Below are positions 1 to 9,380 of a DNA stretch of 52,523 nucleotides, piece by piece. The first letter of the stretch is position 1; each line of letters opens with the position of its first letter. Source of the DNA: Ignavibacteria bacterium UBA2373 (GTDB lineage: Bacteria > Bacteroidota > Ignavibacteria > Kapaibacteriales > UBA961); contig DDTD01000089.1 in assembly GCA_002344005.1 (NCBI GenBank), positions 1-52,523 of the forward strand. The letters run 5' to 3'. The notes beneath the pieces were generated by a model. The model was not told where the DNA came from. It made no database searches and saw only the letters and a list, made by a program, of their open reading frames with translations. The translations under genes were made by a program, and so were the position numbers.

Positions 1-105
1 TTTATAGTATATAGAATTCTTCTTGGATTAATGATATTTGCAATTACTTTCTGATACATCGAATTGTTTTTTCTAACTCTTTATCACTACATCTATATAT
101 TCAAT

Positions 106-2103
106 ATGCTATTGCTTGAAATTAAGGAACTCTTCAGTCTGAAAGACTATTTGTTAACAGAAATAAAATGTTTGGAATATATTGAAAATTCAATTCATGA
201 TGATATATTGACAATGGAACAATGTCAAGTATATAATTATCTTATGCAATCCGCTGTTAAAAATAAAGACTCTGAAAACATATTGACATATATCAATAAA
301 ATTAATGATAGATTGCGTGAAATTAATCAAGAAAAATATAGACGTGAATGTTGTGAATTGTTAAAAATTCTTGCAGAAACACACAAGGCAATTTCTGAAA
401 AAATTTCTGCAATTAATTACGCATTATCAGCGTATGAATCAGCAAGTATTATAGGTGATAATGAATTGATAAGTGATTGTGCCGAAAAAGCAGCAAATAT
501 ATATAACCAAATATCTGATTATAAAAATGCTTTGGTGTACTATAAAATTGCTTTAGATTATGCCATGAAGGTTGGAGAACCGGCAACAATAGCTACAATT
601 ATTGGAAATATGGGGACTATTTATCTTGCTATTAGTGATTATTCTACAGCTTTGGATTATTTTGCAAAGGCATTGAGTAAAGTACAAAATACAAATGATT
701 TTCAAAGCCAGTCTTTATTCCTTGGTAATATAGGTGTTGTATATGTACGACTTAAAGATTATGCAAAAGCTGAATATTATTATAATCAAGCCCTGCAAGT
801 TGCTGAAACTCAAGATTTACAACCGGAAGTTGCCCGACATTATGGAAATATTGGTAATATATCTGCATTTCAGAATCAATTTGAAAAAGCTATTGAGTAT
901 TATCTTCGTTCTTTAGAGATCAGCATTCAATGTGATTATCATGCAGGAATTAGGAGAATGTATGGCAATCTTGGTTCATGTTACCGCTCAATTGGATATT
1001 ATGATGAAGCTTTGCAGTATTTTCAGAAATCATTACGTTTAGCAGAAAATCAAAGTTCTTCGTATGGTATTGCAATACAGTATGGAAATTTGGCAAACAT
1101 ATATTCTGAAAAAGCATGGGAACTCTACTCAATAGAAATAGGGTTAGAGTATGCCAAAAAATCAGAAGCAATTTTTCGCGAACTTGGTACTAAAAAAGAG
1201 CTAATGCAAGTGTATGAATTGTTGTCAAATATTTATACTGAGTTAAAGGATTGGGAGTCACATGCTCAGTATCAAAAATATTATTATGAAATTCAAAAAG
1301 AAATTTATACAGAAGAGACAAAACAAGAACTTCAGAACACAACAATAGTATTGATGGAAAAACAACAAGAAATATTGACGCAAAAAAATAATGATTTGGA
1401 AAAATTAATTAAAGAAAAAGATGAGTTTTTAAAAATTGCCTCCCATGACTTAAAAAATCCACTTCATTCAATTCAGTTAATGGCTCAGTACTTGTTGGCA
1501 TATCCCGATGAAAGTCTTCAAGAACGTGAAGAAATGTACAATGATATTCTGAAAAGTTCTAAGAAAATGTTTTCTATAATTTCTGAATATCTACAAGTAC
1601 ATCGTGGAGAACCGGTCGGCTTAAATATGAAAATAAAGAATTATAATGTAATCGCGTTATTAAGACAGATTCTACAGAGTTTTAAAATTGCCGCGCAAGA
1701 AAAAAATATTACACTTAACTTAAACGGTACGTTTGACTGTATTTATATACGGTGTGATGAGAACAAATTTGTGCAGATTATGGATAATCTTATTTCAAAT
1801 GCAATCAAATTTTCATCGTTCGATTCGGAAGTCATTGTGAAATATGCGTTTAATGAAAACAAAGTACGAATAGAAGTACGAGATAATGGTCCCGGATTAA
1901 CTGATAACGATAAAGAAAAACTGTTTGTAAAGTATGCAAAATTATCTGCCAGACCAACAAATGCTGAAAGCTCGACAGGCTTGGGACTTTATATTGCGAA
2001 ACAATTAACAGAGCAGATGGACGGCATTATATATTGCCAAAGCAGATATGGTTACGGTAGTTCGTTTTTTATTGAACTTCCGGGATATGTTGAACAATAT
2101 TAA
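106..2103 (+). CDS. TPR-repeat cytoplasmic sensor histidine kinase
   Basis: This is a signal-transducing histidine kinase. About seven tetratricopeptide repeats (roughly residues 90-395, rich in G-N-I/L and Y-Y/F-x-x-A-L patterns) are followed by a short coiled coil and a HisKA domain. The phospho-accepting His447 lies in ASHDLKNPLHS. The ATPase domain has an N box (MDNLISNAIKF, about residue 560), G1 (DNGPG, about 593) and G2 (STGLGLY, about 625). There is no membrane segment or signal peptide, so it is probably cytoplasmic and senses through the TPRs or a partner. No receiver domain or response regulator lies in the window. The reading frame is open from a TTG at 64, but the ATG at 106 gives a more natural start (665 aa). 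Its stop overlaps the stop of the convergent downstream gene by 3 bases. The input signal is unknown. Confidence 0.88.
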   Translation: MLLLEIKELFSLKDYLLTEIKCLEYIENSIHDDILTMEQCQVYNYLMQSAVKNKDSENILTYINKINDRLREINQEKYRRECCELLKILAETHKAISEKISAINYALSAYESASIIGDNELISDCAEKAANIYNQISDYKNALVYYKIALDYAMKVGEPATIATIIGNMGTIYLAISDYSTALDYFAKALSKVQNTNDFQSQSLFLGNIGVVYVRLKDYAKAEYYYNQALQVAETQDLQPEVARHYGNIGNISAFQNQFEKAIEYYLRSLEISIQCDYHAGIRRMYGNLGSCYRSIGYYDEALQYFQKSLRLAENQSSSYGIAIQYGNLANIYSEKAWELYSIEIGLEYAKKSEAIFRELGTKKELMQVYELLSNIYTELKDWESHAQYQKYYYEIQKEIYTEETKQELQNTTIVLMEKQQEILTQKNNDLEKLIKEKDEFLKIASHDLKNPLHSIQLMAQYLLAYPDESLQEREEMYNDILKSSKKMFSIISEYLQVHRGEPVGLNMKIKNYNVIALLRQILQSFKIAAQEKNITLNLNGTFDCIYIRCDENKFVQIMDNLISNAIKFSSFDSEVIVKYAFNENKVRIEVRDNGPGLTDNDKEKLFVKYAKLSARPTNAESSTGLGLYIAKQLTEQMDGIIYCQSRYGYGSSFFIELPGYVEQY

Positions 2104-5100
2104 TTCTGAATCATAATCGGCAAAGTGGAAAAATACCTTCCAGCTTTGTACGAAACAAGATAGAGTCCTTCTTGTAATCCTGTTGTTGGAATATATGCTC
2201 TATAAACACCTTGTTGTATTGAAGCATTATCTATGGTATATATTTCATGCCCGATAATATTATGCAAGGATATTGATGTCGGAATTTCCTCAACTGATGA
2301 AAAATCAACTATGATATAACCTGTATTCGATGGATTGGGGCTTACTGATTCAAGCCGTGATTCAAATAATTCAACATTCAGTGTTCGAATTTCACAACCA
2401 AAGGGTCTTATTGAGATTGTATTTTTTGTTGAACTCGGGTCAATACACCTATCACCAATAGTAATAGATTCGAAGTGAATATCAGGTTGTAATGTTTTTC
2501 CAATGACTAAAGTATAATCTAATGTTGCAATAGGATTTGTTATTCCCTCACGACAAGCTGTAAGTAAAATAATAACTGTTGAATCATTGGATGTATATTC
2601 TACAGCACAATTTGTGGAATGTACTTTTATTAACTCCAGCGCGGTTTTTTCATTTTTAACTACAATTGAAATTGTTTTATTTCTGGCTGTGTCAATAATT
2701 GTTGTGTTATCAACATTAATATCAATGGCTGCCGTGGTACCGACAGTTTGTGGTGTATTTGAAGGTAATAAAGAAAATAGTACGGGATTACCTTCAACAA
2801 TAATGGTTATTTCAACACTGTCTTTCACTCCACATGCATTGAGGGTGTAAATACGAGATTTGTAAATCCCCGGGCTTGCACCCTTAAATTCAGTGAAAAA
2901 ATATGAACTATCATTTGCTTTAACTCTTGCAGTATCAGTTGGAAAGGCAAAAAGAGGATTATTTGAACTTAATTTTAATGTGGAGCCAATAGTTCCGGAA
3001 TTGAATACTTTGATTGTACGTAAGACTGGTTCATTCGCACAAACTGTTGTGTCATTAGAACGCTCAAGTGCAATAGAGGGGATACCAACTCTCACAGATA
3101 AGGGTTGTTGTATCGTATTGCCACAAATATCTGTGACTAACAGTGTGTCACGATATAAACCCGGAGCTGCATTTCCTGAAAATCTGACCGATGTTATTGT
3201 ATCTTCGTTGGAAAGGAGAGAATATGATGTTTGGAGTGGTTTGAAACGTGGAGTCTGCGTAGATAGAATAACATTTCTCTCAATTATATCGTCATTTTTA
3301 AGAGCTATATTGATTGCTAAAGTATCAGAGGGACAAACCTCTAAAATTTCGGATGGAGAAATAATACTCAGACTATTTGGATTGATGACATATACCCATA
3401 GACTATCTCGTGATGTACAGCCATTTGTATCGGTGACAATCACTGTGTACATTGTATTAACAGGTGGTTTTGCTATCGGAGAGCGTACTTGATCGGAAGA
3501 TAATCCGAGTGTCGGAATCCAGCGAAAAGAAATTAATGAGTCTTTGGAATTAAGCGATAATTGTACTGATGAATCCGGGCAAATAATATTTTTTTTCTGT
3601 AAAGTCACCGAGGGTGGTAAAAATGCTTTTACTTCTACATTATTGATACCTGTGCAACCACTTAAATCTATGACTTCTATGGTGTAGATTCCACTTTCCG
3701 ATGTTGTGTAACGAGGCGAATTTGCTCCCGGAATTATTGTATTATTTTTTTTCCACTGATACGTACGGTAACCTGCGCCTACATCTAATGTAACAAATCC
3801 ATTTTCCGCACAGAATGACAGAGGACCATCAGCCGTTATTTTGGGAGACAATGGTAATATACCGACTTGAATTTTTGTTACAAAAGCATCTTTCCTTCCT
3901 TTATACGTCGTTTGAGATGGAAAATTGGCTGAAGAAGTATAACCAACAAGCATTACAGCACCTGTTGAATCAACCGTACTTGCAAGACATTTATCGTCAG
4001 AGGAGCCACCAAGATATGTCCCATATACAAATAGATTTCCATCAGCATTGATTTTAGTGAGAAAACCATCAAATTCGCCATTTAATTGATTCTGAATCGG
4101 ATTATCACTTATTGGTAAATTATTTGAATTAGAATATCCGCTTATATATACGGCGAAACAAGGGTCAATACTTACACTACGAGCATAATCATCATTCGCA
4201 CCTCCTATAAAACTACTGAAAATAAATCGCCCGCCATTAGGTGAGATTTTATAGCAGAACGCATCATTTTTTCCATTGTATGATGTGTCGGCAGCTATGA
4301 CTGTTATTGGAAAATTTTGCGAATTACTATTGCCTACAACATAGGCATTATCAAAAATATCAGTTATAATACTTGTGGCAATATCGTCTCCCAATCCTCC
4401 AATAAAAGTAGAATATGATATTGATGAACCGTCATTAGATATTCGTGTAATGAACGAATCAAAAATACCACCGCCAAATGTATTAGAAACAGTAAATGGT
4501 GTGACGGGAAATTTACGTGACTGTGTTTGTCCAACAACAAAAACAGATCCTGAATCATTCACTGTTAGAGAAGTAGGATAATCATCTAATTCTCCTCCAA
4601 GAAATGAGGAGTAAACCAATGAAGATAAGTCAGGTGAGAATTTTGTGATAAATCCATCACTTGTTCCTCCGCCAAAACTATTTTGGAACGCATCTTTAAT
4701 AGGAAATTCTTTAGGTCCGTCTGTTTTACCGGTAATATAAATGAAGCCGAATTTATCTAAAGCAATACTTTCGCTGGCATCATTTAATTGTCCGCCAAAA
4801 TAGGTGCTGTACAATAATGATTTTCCATCATTTTGTAATACAGCAATAAACGCATCACTTCCTTGGTCTAAATTTTTTCTTTTGTTTTGAAACGGATTAG
4901 CAGATAATGGAAAATTATTGGACGTTGTCGAGCCTGTCACAAATACTTTTCCATCGTTCTGTACTGCCATATCTAAAGCACGATCAATGCCATCGCCACC
5001 AATAAATGTGGAATATATAAGTTGTGAGCCATCGGGTGAATATTTTGAAACAAAGCAGTCACGCGAATTTTTCAATACGGTTTCAAACGATCCGGGGGTA

Positions 5101-5936
5101 ATCGGGAAATCTTGGGAGTTGGTTTCTCCTGCAACATAAATAAATCTCGAAGAATCTACCTGTACTGTAGTTGCTTCATCGTCATTGGAGCCGACCAATA
5201 ATGTAGAAAAACTTGGCTGGGTTAAAACCACACGTAATGCTGAAAAATTCTCATTTACTGCTTTTATTGTACATTTCCCGTTATTTTCTATGTTCCATTC
5301 ATTTGGTACCGGTACATATTTACCTTTGTCATTTATACCAAATAATTGAGGTCTTTGTATAATAATTTGATCATAGGGTGTATTACCTTTTACTATTGTG
5401 TCTTGCTTCTCAAAACTCTTTACACCATCAATATAATACTGAAAAGTAGCTGTAGAGTCGAGAGTAATTGTGTAGAGAATCTGTCCGTCGTCGTTTAATG
5501 ATATTTCACAAGACTTGTTACCAATATTTGCTTCAATAAAAGAAATAAGTGGGATATTATGTGTGGATTTTTGATTGCAGATAAAATGTGTATTGGAATG
5601 TATTACTTTTTTTTCTTTGATAGCAGTTAATGGTGCATCAAAACGAACAGCTATACTGTATTGTGTCTGTTGATTATGCCGAGAAGTTTCAAGAATAGAC
5701 GTAGAAAAAGGTGGGGGCAGTTCAGTAACGGTTAAGCAGTTTTGAGGCGTAATTATTTGTTTTTGTCGGCTATGAATATTACTAATAAATAGTATTGATG
5801 ATTTCCATTGGCCAATATTTCGTAAAAACCCATAATTGTTTTTTGATATAATATTATGAGTGGCGTGGTTCATCACGCTTCCATACATACTAAGGTACGG
5901 TACGATAATGAGAAGCAATGCCAGTAATTTTTTCAT
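2100..5936 (-). CDS. SBBP-repeat secreted protein with T9SS type A sorting tail
   Basis: This is a 1278-residue exported protein and probable cargo of the type IX secretion system. It has an N-terminal signal peptide (MKKLLALLLIIVPYLSMYG). About seven beta-propeller-type SBBP repeats span residues 245-690, each with a version of YSTFIGG followed by an acidic stretch and VVGxTxSxxFP. Ig/PKD-like modules follow at about 700-850 (YQWKKNNTIIPGA), then further beta-rich segments. The last 85 residues begin at SPNPS and contain GLQEGLYLVSY, the pattern of the T9SS C-terminal sorting domain (Por_Secre_tail). It lies 109 bases downstream of the GldM-like gene on the same strand, which supports export by that machine. 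The biological role is unknown; surface display or adhesion is inference. Confidence 0.88.
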   Translation of the reverse strand: MKKLLALLLIIVPYLSMYGSVMNHATHNIISKNNYGFLRNIGQWKSSILFISNIHSRQKQIITPQNCLTVTELPPPFSTSILETSRHNQQTQYSIAVRFDAPLTAIKEKKVIHSNTHFICNQKSTHNIPLISFIEANIGNKSCEISLNDDGQILYTITLDSTATFQYYIDGVKSFEKQDTIVKGNTPYDQIIIQRPQLFGINDKGKYVPVPNEWNIENNGKCTIKAVNENFSALRVVLTQPSFSTLLVGSNDDEATTVQVDSSRFIYVAGETNSQDFPITPGSFETVLKNSRDCFVSKYSPDGSQLIYSTFIGGDGIDRALDMAVQNDGKVFVTGSTTSNNFPLSANPFQNKRKNLDQGSDAFIAVLQNDGKSLLYSTYFGGQLNDASESIALDKFGFIYITGKTDGPKEFPIKDAFQNSFGGGTSDGFITKFSPDLSSLVYSSFLGGELDDYPTSLTVNDSGSVFVVGQTQSRKFPVTPFTVSNTFGGGIFDSFITRISNDGSSISYSTFIGGLGDDIATSIITDIFDNAYVVGNSNSQNFPITVIAADTSYNGKNDAFCYKISPNGGRFIFSSFIGGANDDYARSVSIDPCFAVYISGYSNSNNLPISDNPIQNQLNGEFDGFLTKINADGNLFVYGTYLGGSSDDKCLASTVDSTGAVMLVGYTSSANFPSQTTYKGRKDAFVTKIQVGILPLSPKITADGPLSFCAENGFVTLDVGAGYRTYQWKKNNTIIPGANSPRYTTSESGIYTIEVIDLSGCTGINNVEVKAFLPPSVTLQKKNIICPDSSVQLSLNSKDSLISFRWIPTLGLSSDQVRSPIAKPPVNTMYTVIVTDTNGCTSRDSLWVYVINPNSLSIISPSEILEVCPSDTLAINIALKNDDIIERNVILSTQTPRFKPLQTSYSLLSNEDTITSVRFSGNAAPGLYRDTLLVTDICGNTIQQPLSVRVGIPSIALERSNDTTVCANEPVLRTIKVFNSGTIGSTLKLSSNNPLFAFPTDTARVKANDSSYFFTEFKGASPGIYKSRIYTLNACGVKDSVEITIIVEGNPVLFSLLPSNTPQTVGTTAAIDINVDNTTIIDTARNKTISIVVKNEKTALELIKVHSTNCAVEYTSNDSTVIILLTACREGITNPIATLDYTLVIGKTLQPDIHFESITIGDRCIDPSSTKNTISIRPFGCEIRTLNVELFESRLESVSPNPSNTGYIIVDFSSVEEIPTSISLHNIIGHEIYTIDNASIQQGVYRAYIPTTGLQEGLYLVSYKAGRYFSTLPIMIQN

Positions 5937-6045
5937 AGTATGTTAATCCTTGAGTTCGGTGATTATGATAAGTTCTTATGATATGAACTTGATTCGATTA
6001 CAAAAATACAGAACAGTAACGAGAAATAATAGGTACGGCTGCAAT

Positions 6046-7566
6046 CTATTCGCCGCCTCTACGAACGGTAGAGCGTACCCCTCTTTGGTCAAATGCTCTA
6101 AACTTTACTGTACCTATAGTTGTAATTTTAAAAGTTTGAATTGTCACATTGTTTTCTAAGTACTGAATAGATCCACGCAGATCACGGACGGAGCCATTAC
6201 CTTCAACAATCTCAATCTTCACTTCATTTTTTTTACCTTTTACTAATCCATAACATCTTGTTTTAACTTGTATTACATTGTTTTGACCTGTTGGCACTAT
6301 ATCAACAATCTCCGGTGCAGGATAATCTTTTATTACAATTGATACGGATTGTCCTGATTTCTTACCGCCAAACCATCGCTCAAAATAGACTGTTTTACCC
6401 GTATCAGACAAAGAGGGGGTGTAGGTAAACGGTGAGCCTTTTGGGCTGACAATGATTTCATTACCATTGGAAGACCGTAATAATGCTTTCGATTCTATTG
6501 AGATACTCTGTGGCATTTTGGGATCGAAGGTATATGTAATTCCCGGATTCATTTCTGCCGGTAAAACAGGAGATTGCATTGGTTGGGATTCGATGATAAA
6601 ATTTGTAGAGACTTGTTTTCCGTCGGCTCGTCTTTCCGCAATGACATTTACCTTCATCAAGCCGGACAAAGGTGTTCGTCCGGTGAGAATAATTTGGTTG
6701 CCACGAACTTCTGTAATCTCAGCAGTTCCGCCTTGCTGTACGCCACTGCCGTCAATTCTTACAATCGGTGTTCTTTTTAAATCTGCCAAACTATTTATAC
6801 CACCCAAAAATACACTATTGTTCCATTGTAATGTTGACACAGACTGTATCTGTTCGAACTGTGGTTGGGCTGTCAACATCGCAAGGGATACTTGCGACGG
6901 TATTACCGTAGAATTTTGAGTCAATTGTCCGGGGTTTTGCGGTACAAGAAATACAGTGTCTTTTTGGTTTTGAGCTATCAGATTTGTATTATCATCAGAA
7001 TCTTGTTTATAAACAATATTAATGCTGAAAGATGTTTCAGTTGTTACCTTTGTACCCGATTCTTGAATCATTTTATCCAATGATACATTCCCATTATACG
7101 AAACGGGAGTTGCCGATGCGCGTAATTTTACAATAAAGGAGCGATTTTTTTTATCATGTTGTAAAGGTGGTTTCCAAGAAAAACGAGCAGTTTGAGATGC
7201 TTGAATATACTGTAGAGAAAACATTGGCGACGGTGAAATGCGATCTTTTACTAAAATGAGTTGTTCGCTTGTCATTAAGTCCTCGATAATTGCCTCGTAT
7301 TCAAGATCTTTGATTGAGCCGCCAAACAGAATATGATTAAGTGAGTCGAAATGAATTATGTTTTTTGTATTTTCTGCATCAATAATGCAGTTTAATACAG
7401 GTTGTTCAGGAATGGCATTAAACGATTGTTGGAGAACAGCAGAGAGAATGTCAGCATTATCTTTTGACTGTTCCGAAGGTCCATCAGGCAATAATAATAC
7501 TAAAGCCGAAAGGTAGAGCACAAAATAAATTTCGACAAAAGGTCTTCTATTAAGACTGTTACGCAT
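6046..7566 (-). CDS. gldM: GldM-like T9SS periplasmic motor subunit
   Basis: The 506-residue protein has one membrane anchor near its N terminus (residues about 10-27, FVEIYFVLYLSALVLLLPDG), and the rest is predicted to be periplasmic. That is the layout of GldM, the shaft subunit that couples the inner-membrane GldL ring to the T9SS translocon. The C-terminal half is beta-rich, with repeated Ig-like segments, as in the D2-D4 domains of GldM. The call rests on this layout and on its position: its ATG overlaps the stop of the GldL-like gene by 8 bases, so the two are translationally coupled. An in-frame start 24 bases further upstream is possible. Sequence similarity to Flavobacterium GldM is not obvious by eye, so this is a divergent member or an analogue. 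Confidence 0.6.
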   Translation of the reverse strand: MRNSLNRRPFVEIYFVLYLSALVLLLPDGPSEQSKDNADILSAVLQQSFNAIPEQPVLNCIIDAENTKNIIHFDSLNHILFGGSIKDLEYEAIIEDLMTSEQLILVKDRISPSPMFSLQYIQASQTARFSWKPPLQHDKKNRSFIVKLRASATPVSYNGNVSLDKMIQESGTKVTTETSFSINIVYKQDSDDNTNLIAQNQKDTVFLVPQNPGQLTQNSTVIPSQVSLAMLTAQPQFEQIQSVSTLQWNNSVFLGGINSLADLKRTPIVRIDGSGVQQGGTAEITEVRGNQIILTGRTPLSGLMKVNVIAERRADGKQVSTNFIIESQPMQSPVLPAEMNPGITYTFDPKMPQSISIESKALLRSSNGNEIIVSPKGSPFTYTPSLSDTGKTVYFERWFGGKKSGQSVSIVIKDYPAPEIVDIVPTGQNNVIQVKTRCYGLVKGKKNEVKIEIVEGNGSVRDLRGSIQYLENNVTIQTFKITTIGTVKFRAFDQRGVRSTVRRGGE

Positions 7567-8362
7567 GATTGTTTTGTATGTTGTTACCAATTATTCGTGC
7601 TAATTCATTGCGAACGGCTTGTTCTATACCAGCTTTTTCTACGGTTTTTGCAGCCTCTGTCACTTGTTGTATAGTTCTTGTCAAATCTTTTAATGCCTCT
7701 GTTGTAATCTGCATTGTTTGCAATAATTCAGGATTAGGGGACACTGCGGCAGTTGCTGTGCGTATTGCAATATGGGTTGCATTAGTTAATTCTTCTTGAA
7801 TTTTGACCATAGTTTCTAAATTATCCGCAATCGAATCCAATCGTACCGAAATTGAAGCATAATCACGGGAAATTTCTCCGATTTCTCTCACAATATCTTC
7901 TAATGGTTCTTGTTGCTCGGTATCTTTTTCATGTTGAACATCCTCGGATTCGGAAGGAGTAAAAAACATTACAATAAACATAAAAATGAGCATCATTGCT
8001 TCCAACACAATCGAGGAAATCACTAAAGTATCGGAAACCATCGAATCAAAAACTCGACGTAAACCAATGACTACAAGCAAGATAGCTGCTCCAAAATATA
8101 CAAAAGAATTTACGGTTGCAAAATGAAATCTGTTAATTATTTCCTGCATCCATAATGAAGTACCTGACAGTATTCCTAAGGGTTGTTCAATAGAATAATC
8201 AATGGAAGTATAACGAAAAAGAGATTGCTCTGATGTGCATATTCGCCAACAAATGATGAGTGTGGAAAACATACCGTTTCTTCGGTCATACCGTAATTCC
8301 CTGTAAGCCGTATGTAATAGATTTCGCCCTTCAATGCTTGCTAAAGATGGAATAGTTTTCAT
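7559..8362 (-). CDS. gldL: GldL-like T9SS proton-channel motor subunit
   Basis: This 267-residue inner-membrane protein has two adjacent membrane helices (about 86-105 and 112-134) and a long cytoplasmic helical tail (about 150-250). That is the known layout of GldL, which uses the proton gradient to drive type IX secretion. The second helix reads IVLEAMMLIFMFIVMFFTPSE. Its glutamate, E121, aligns with the proton-handling glutamate in the TEALIFFISAFEPP segment I recall from Flavobacterium GldL. The N-terminal 80 residues are longer than usual for GldL; a start at Met72 (position 8149) would give a conventional length. The gene starts 38 bases after the Rieske gene and overlaps gldM. The family assignment is fairly secure from the helix pair; the start is not. 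Confidence 0.68.
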   Translation of the reverse strand: MKTIPSLASIEGRNLLHTAYRELRYDRRNGMFSTLIICWRICTSEQSLFRYTSIDYSIEQPLGILSGTSLWMQEIINRFHFATVNSFVYFGAAILLVVIGLRRVFDSMVSDTLVISSIVLEAMMLIFMFIVMFFTPSESEDVQHEKDTEQQEPLEDIVREIGEISRDYASISVRLDSIADNLETMVKIQEELTNATHIAIRTATAAVSPNPELLQTMQITTEALKDLTRTIQQVTEAAKTVEKAGIEQAVRNELARIIGNNIQNNHA

Positions 8363-8400
8363 AGTCTGTTGAAGTAATTACAAACGTTACTAAGAATATA

Positions 8401-8877
8401 TTAAAATTCAATGATTATAGTGCTATTAGTCGGATTAAAGGTCGTTTCAAAAGTTTGCAAATCAGCCGTGGATTGTCCGCCAATGTTTTTACCGAAATTA
8501 CCATCTGCAATGCTAAATTGTGCTCCATGATTAGGACAGATAACTTTATTAACGTTGTTAGTCGGATTATTAATAGTACTACCTTGATGTGTACATATCA
8601 TTGTCATGGTGCGAAATGAAGTTTGCGAAGTTCGTACAATCAATACAGGTCTTCCATTGTTTACTTCCGAAAATGTTTTACGAACAGAACCGCCGACGGT
8701 GAGCAATGTAGGATTGTCTTCTAAGCGTACTTCTATTTTTTTCCCTGTCAGAGTAACAGGAGAATTGGTGCTTTCGCTGCAAGCATACAGGCATGTACTT
8801 GTACAACTTGCTGCTGCAACAGAAAGTACTTTAATAAATTCTCTACGTTCGTATCGTTTTATATTATTGTTGTTCAT
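8401..8877 (-). CDS. Rieske [2Fe-2S] protein with TAT-like, possibly lipoprotein, signal
   Basis: A small Rieske-type electron carrier of 158 residues. The two cluster-binding boxes are clear: CTHQG (Cys95, His97) and CPNHGAQF (Cys114, His117). The N terminus has a twin-arginine-like RREFIKVLSVAAA followed by a Cys-rich segment ending LYAC, which could be a lipobox with Cys33 as the acylated residue. It is therefore probably exported folded and held at the membrane. No cytochrome b partner lies nearby, so it is not evidently part of a bc complex; soluble or arsenite-oxidase-type Rieske subunits are alternatives. It starts 6 bases after the DUF2059 gene and precedes gldL, so it is probably co-transcribed with the T9SS motor genes. 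Any link to secretion is unproven. Confidence 0.85.
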   Translation of the reverse strand: MNNNNIKRYERREFIKVLSVAAASCTSTCLYACSESTNSPVTLTGKKIEVRLEDNPTLLTVGGSVRKTFSEVNNGRPVLIVRTSQTSFRTMTMICTHQGSTINNPTNNVNKVICPNHGAQFSIADGNFGKNIGGQSTADLQTFETTFNPTNSTIIIEF

Positions 8878-8883
8878 GATGTT

Positions 8884-9366
8884 TTACTTTGATTGTGTGA
8901 CTTTACGTGCTTCATTTTGTAAAGTAAGGGTGAGTTGTGGAGTGTACTTTTTTTCGATCAATTTGGTGATTTGTTGAGAAAGAGGGTTTGTGATATTGAG
9001 GAGTTTTTTGCCCGTCGGACTTTCATAAAAAGCAAGAATCTCTTTAATTTCTGAATCAGTAAACAATTTGCCAAAAATATCTTCCATATCATTTTTCAGA
9101 ATATTATCAAACATGACGCTGACTTCACGTTGCACTTTTGTCATGAATGTATTTACTTGTGCTTTGTTTTTTACATTCTTAAATTGGTCTTGAAACGTAG
9201 ATTGAAGTTTTTGCGTCATTATTTTTGAAAATGACCGCACATAGTCTTCAGCTTTGGTGAGTGTTATTATTCGTTTTATATCGGCAGACTTATTTTGCGC
9301 ATAGAGAGTATCTGTTGAAATGATACTGCAAACGAAAAGAAGAAAAGATAATAAAATATTTTTCAT
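8884..9366 (-). CDS. DUF2059 exported protein
   Basis: A 160-residue protein with a cleavable-looking signal peptide (MKNILLSFLLFVCSIISTDTLYAQ). The helical body carries the features of DUF2059: a helix with LFTDSEIKEILAFYESPTGKKLL followed by a second amphipathic helix. Members are periplasmic proteins of unknown function. The ATG is the first in frame and lies 14 bases after the ABC ATPase gene, so translation is probably coupled within the same transcript. Nothing in the sequence gives a catalytic motif. Confidence 0.8.
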   Translation of the reverse strand: MKNILLSFLLFVCSIISTDTLYAQNKSADIKRIITLTKAEDYVRSFSKIMTQKLQSTFQDQFKNVKNKAQVNTFMTKVQREVSVMFDNILKNDMEDIFGKLFTDSEIKEILAFYESPTGKKLLNITNPLSQQITKLIEKKYTPQLTLTLQNEARKVTQSK

Positions 9367-9380
9367 GTTGCATTGATGTA

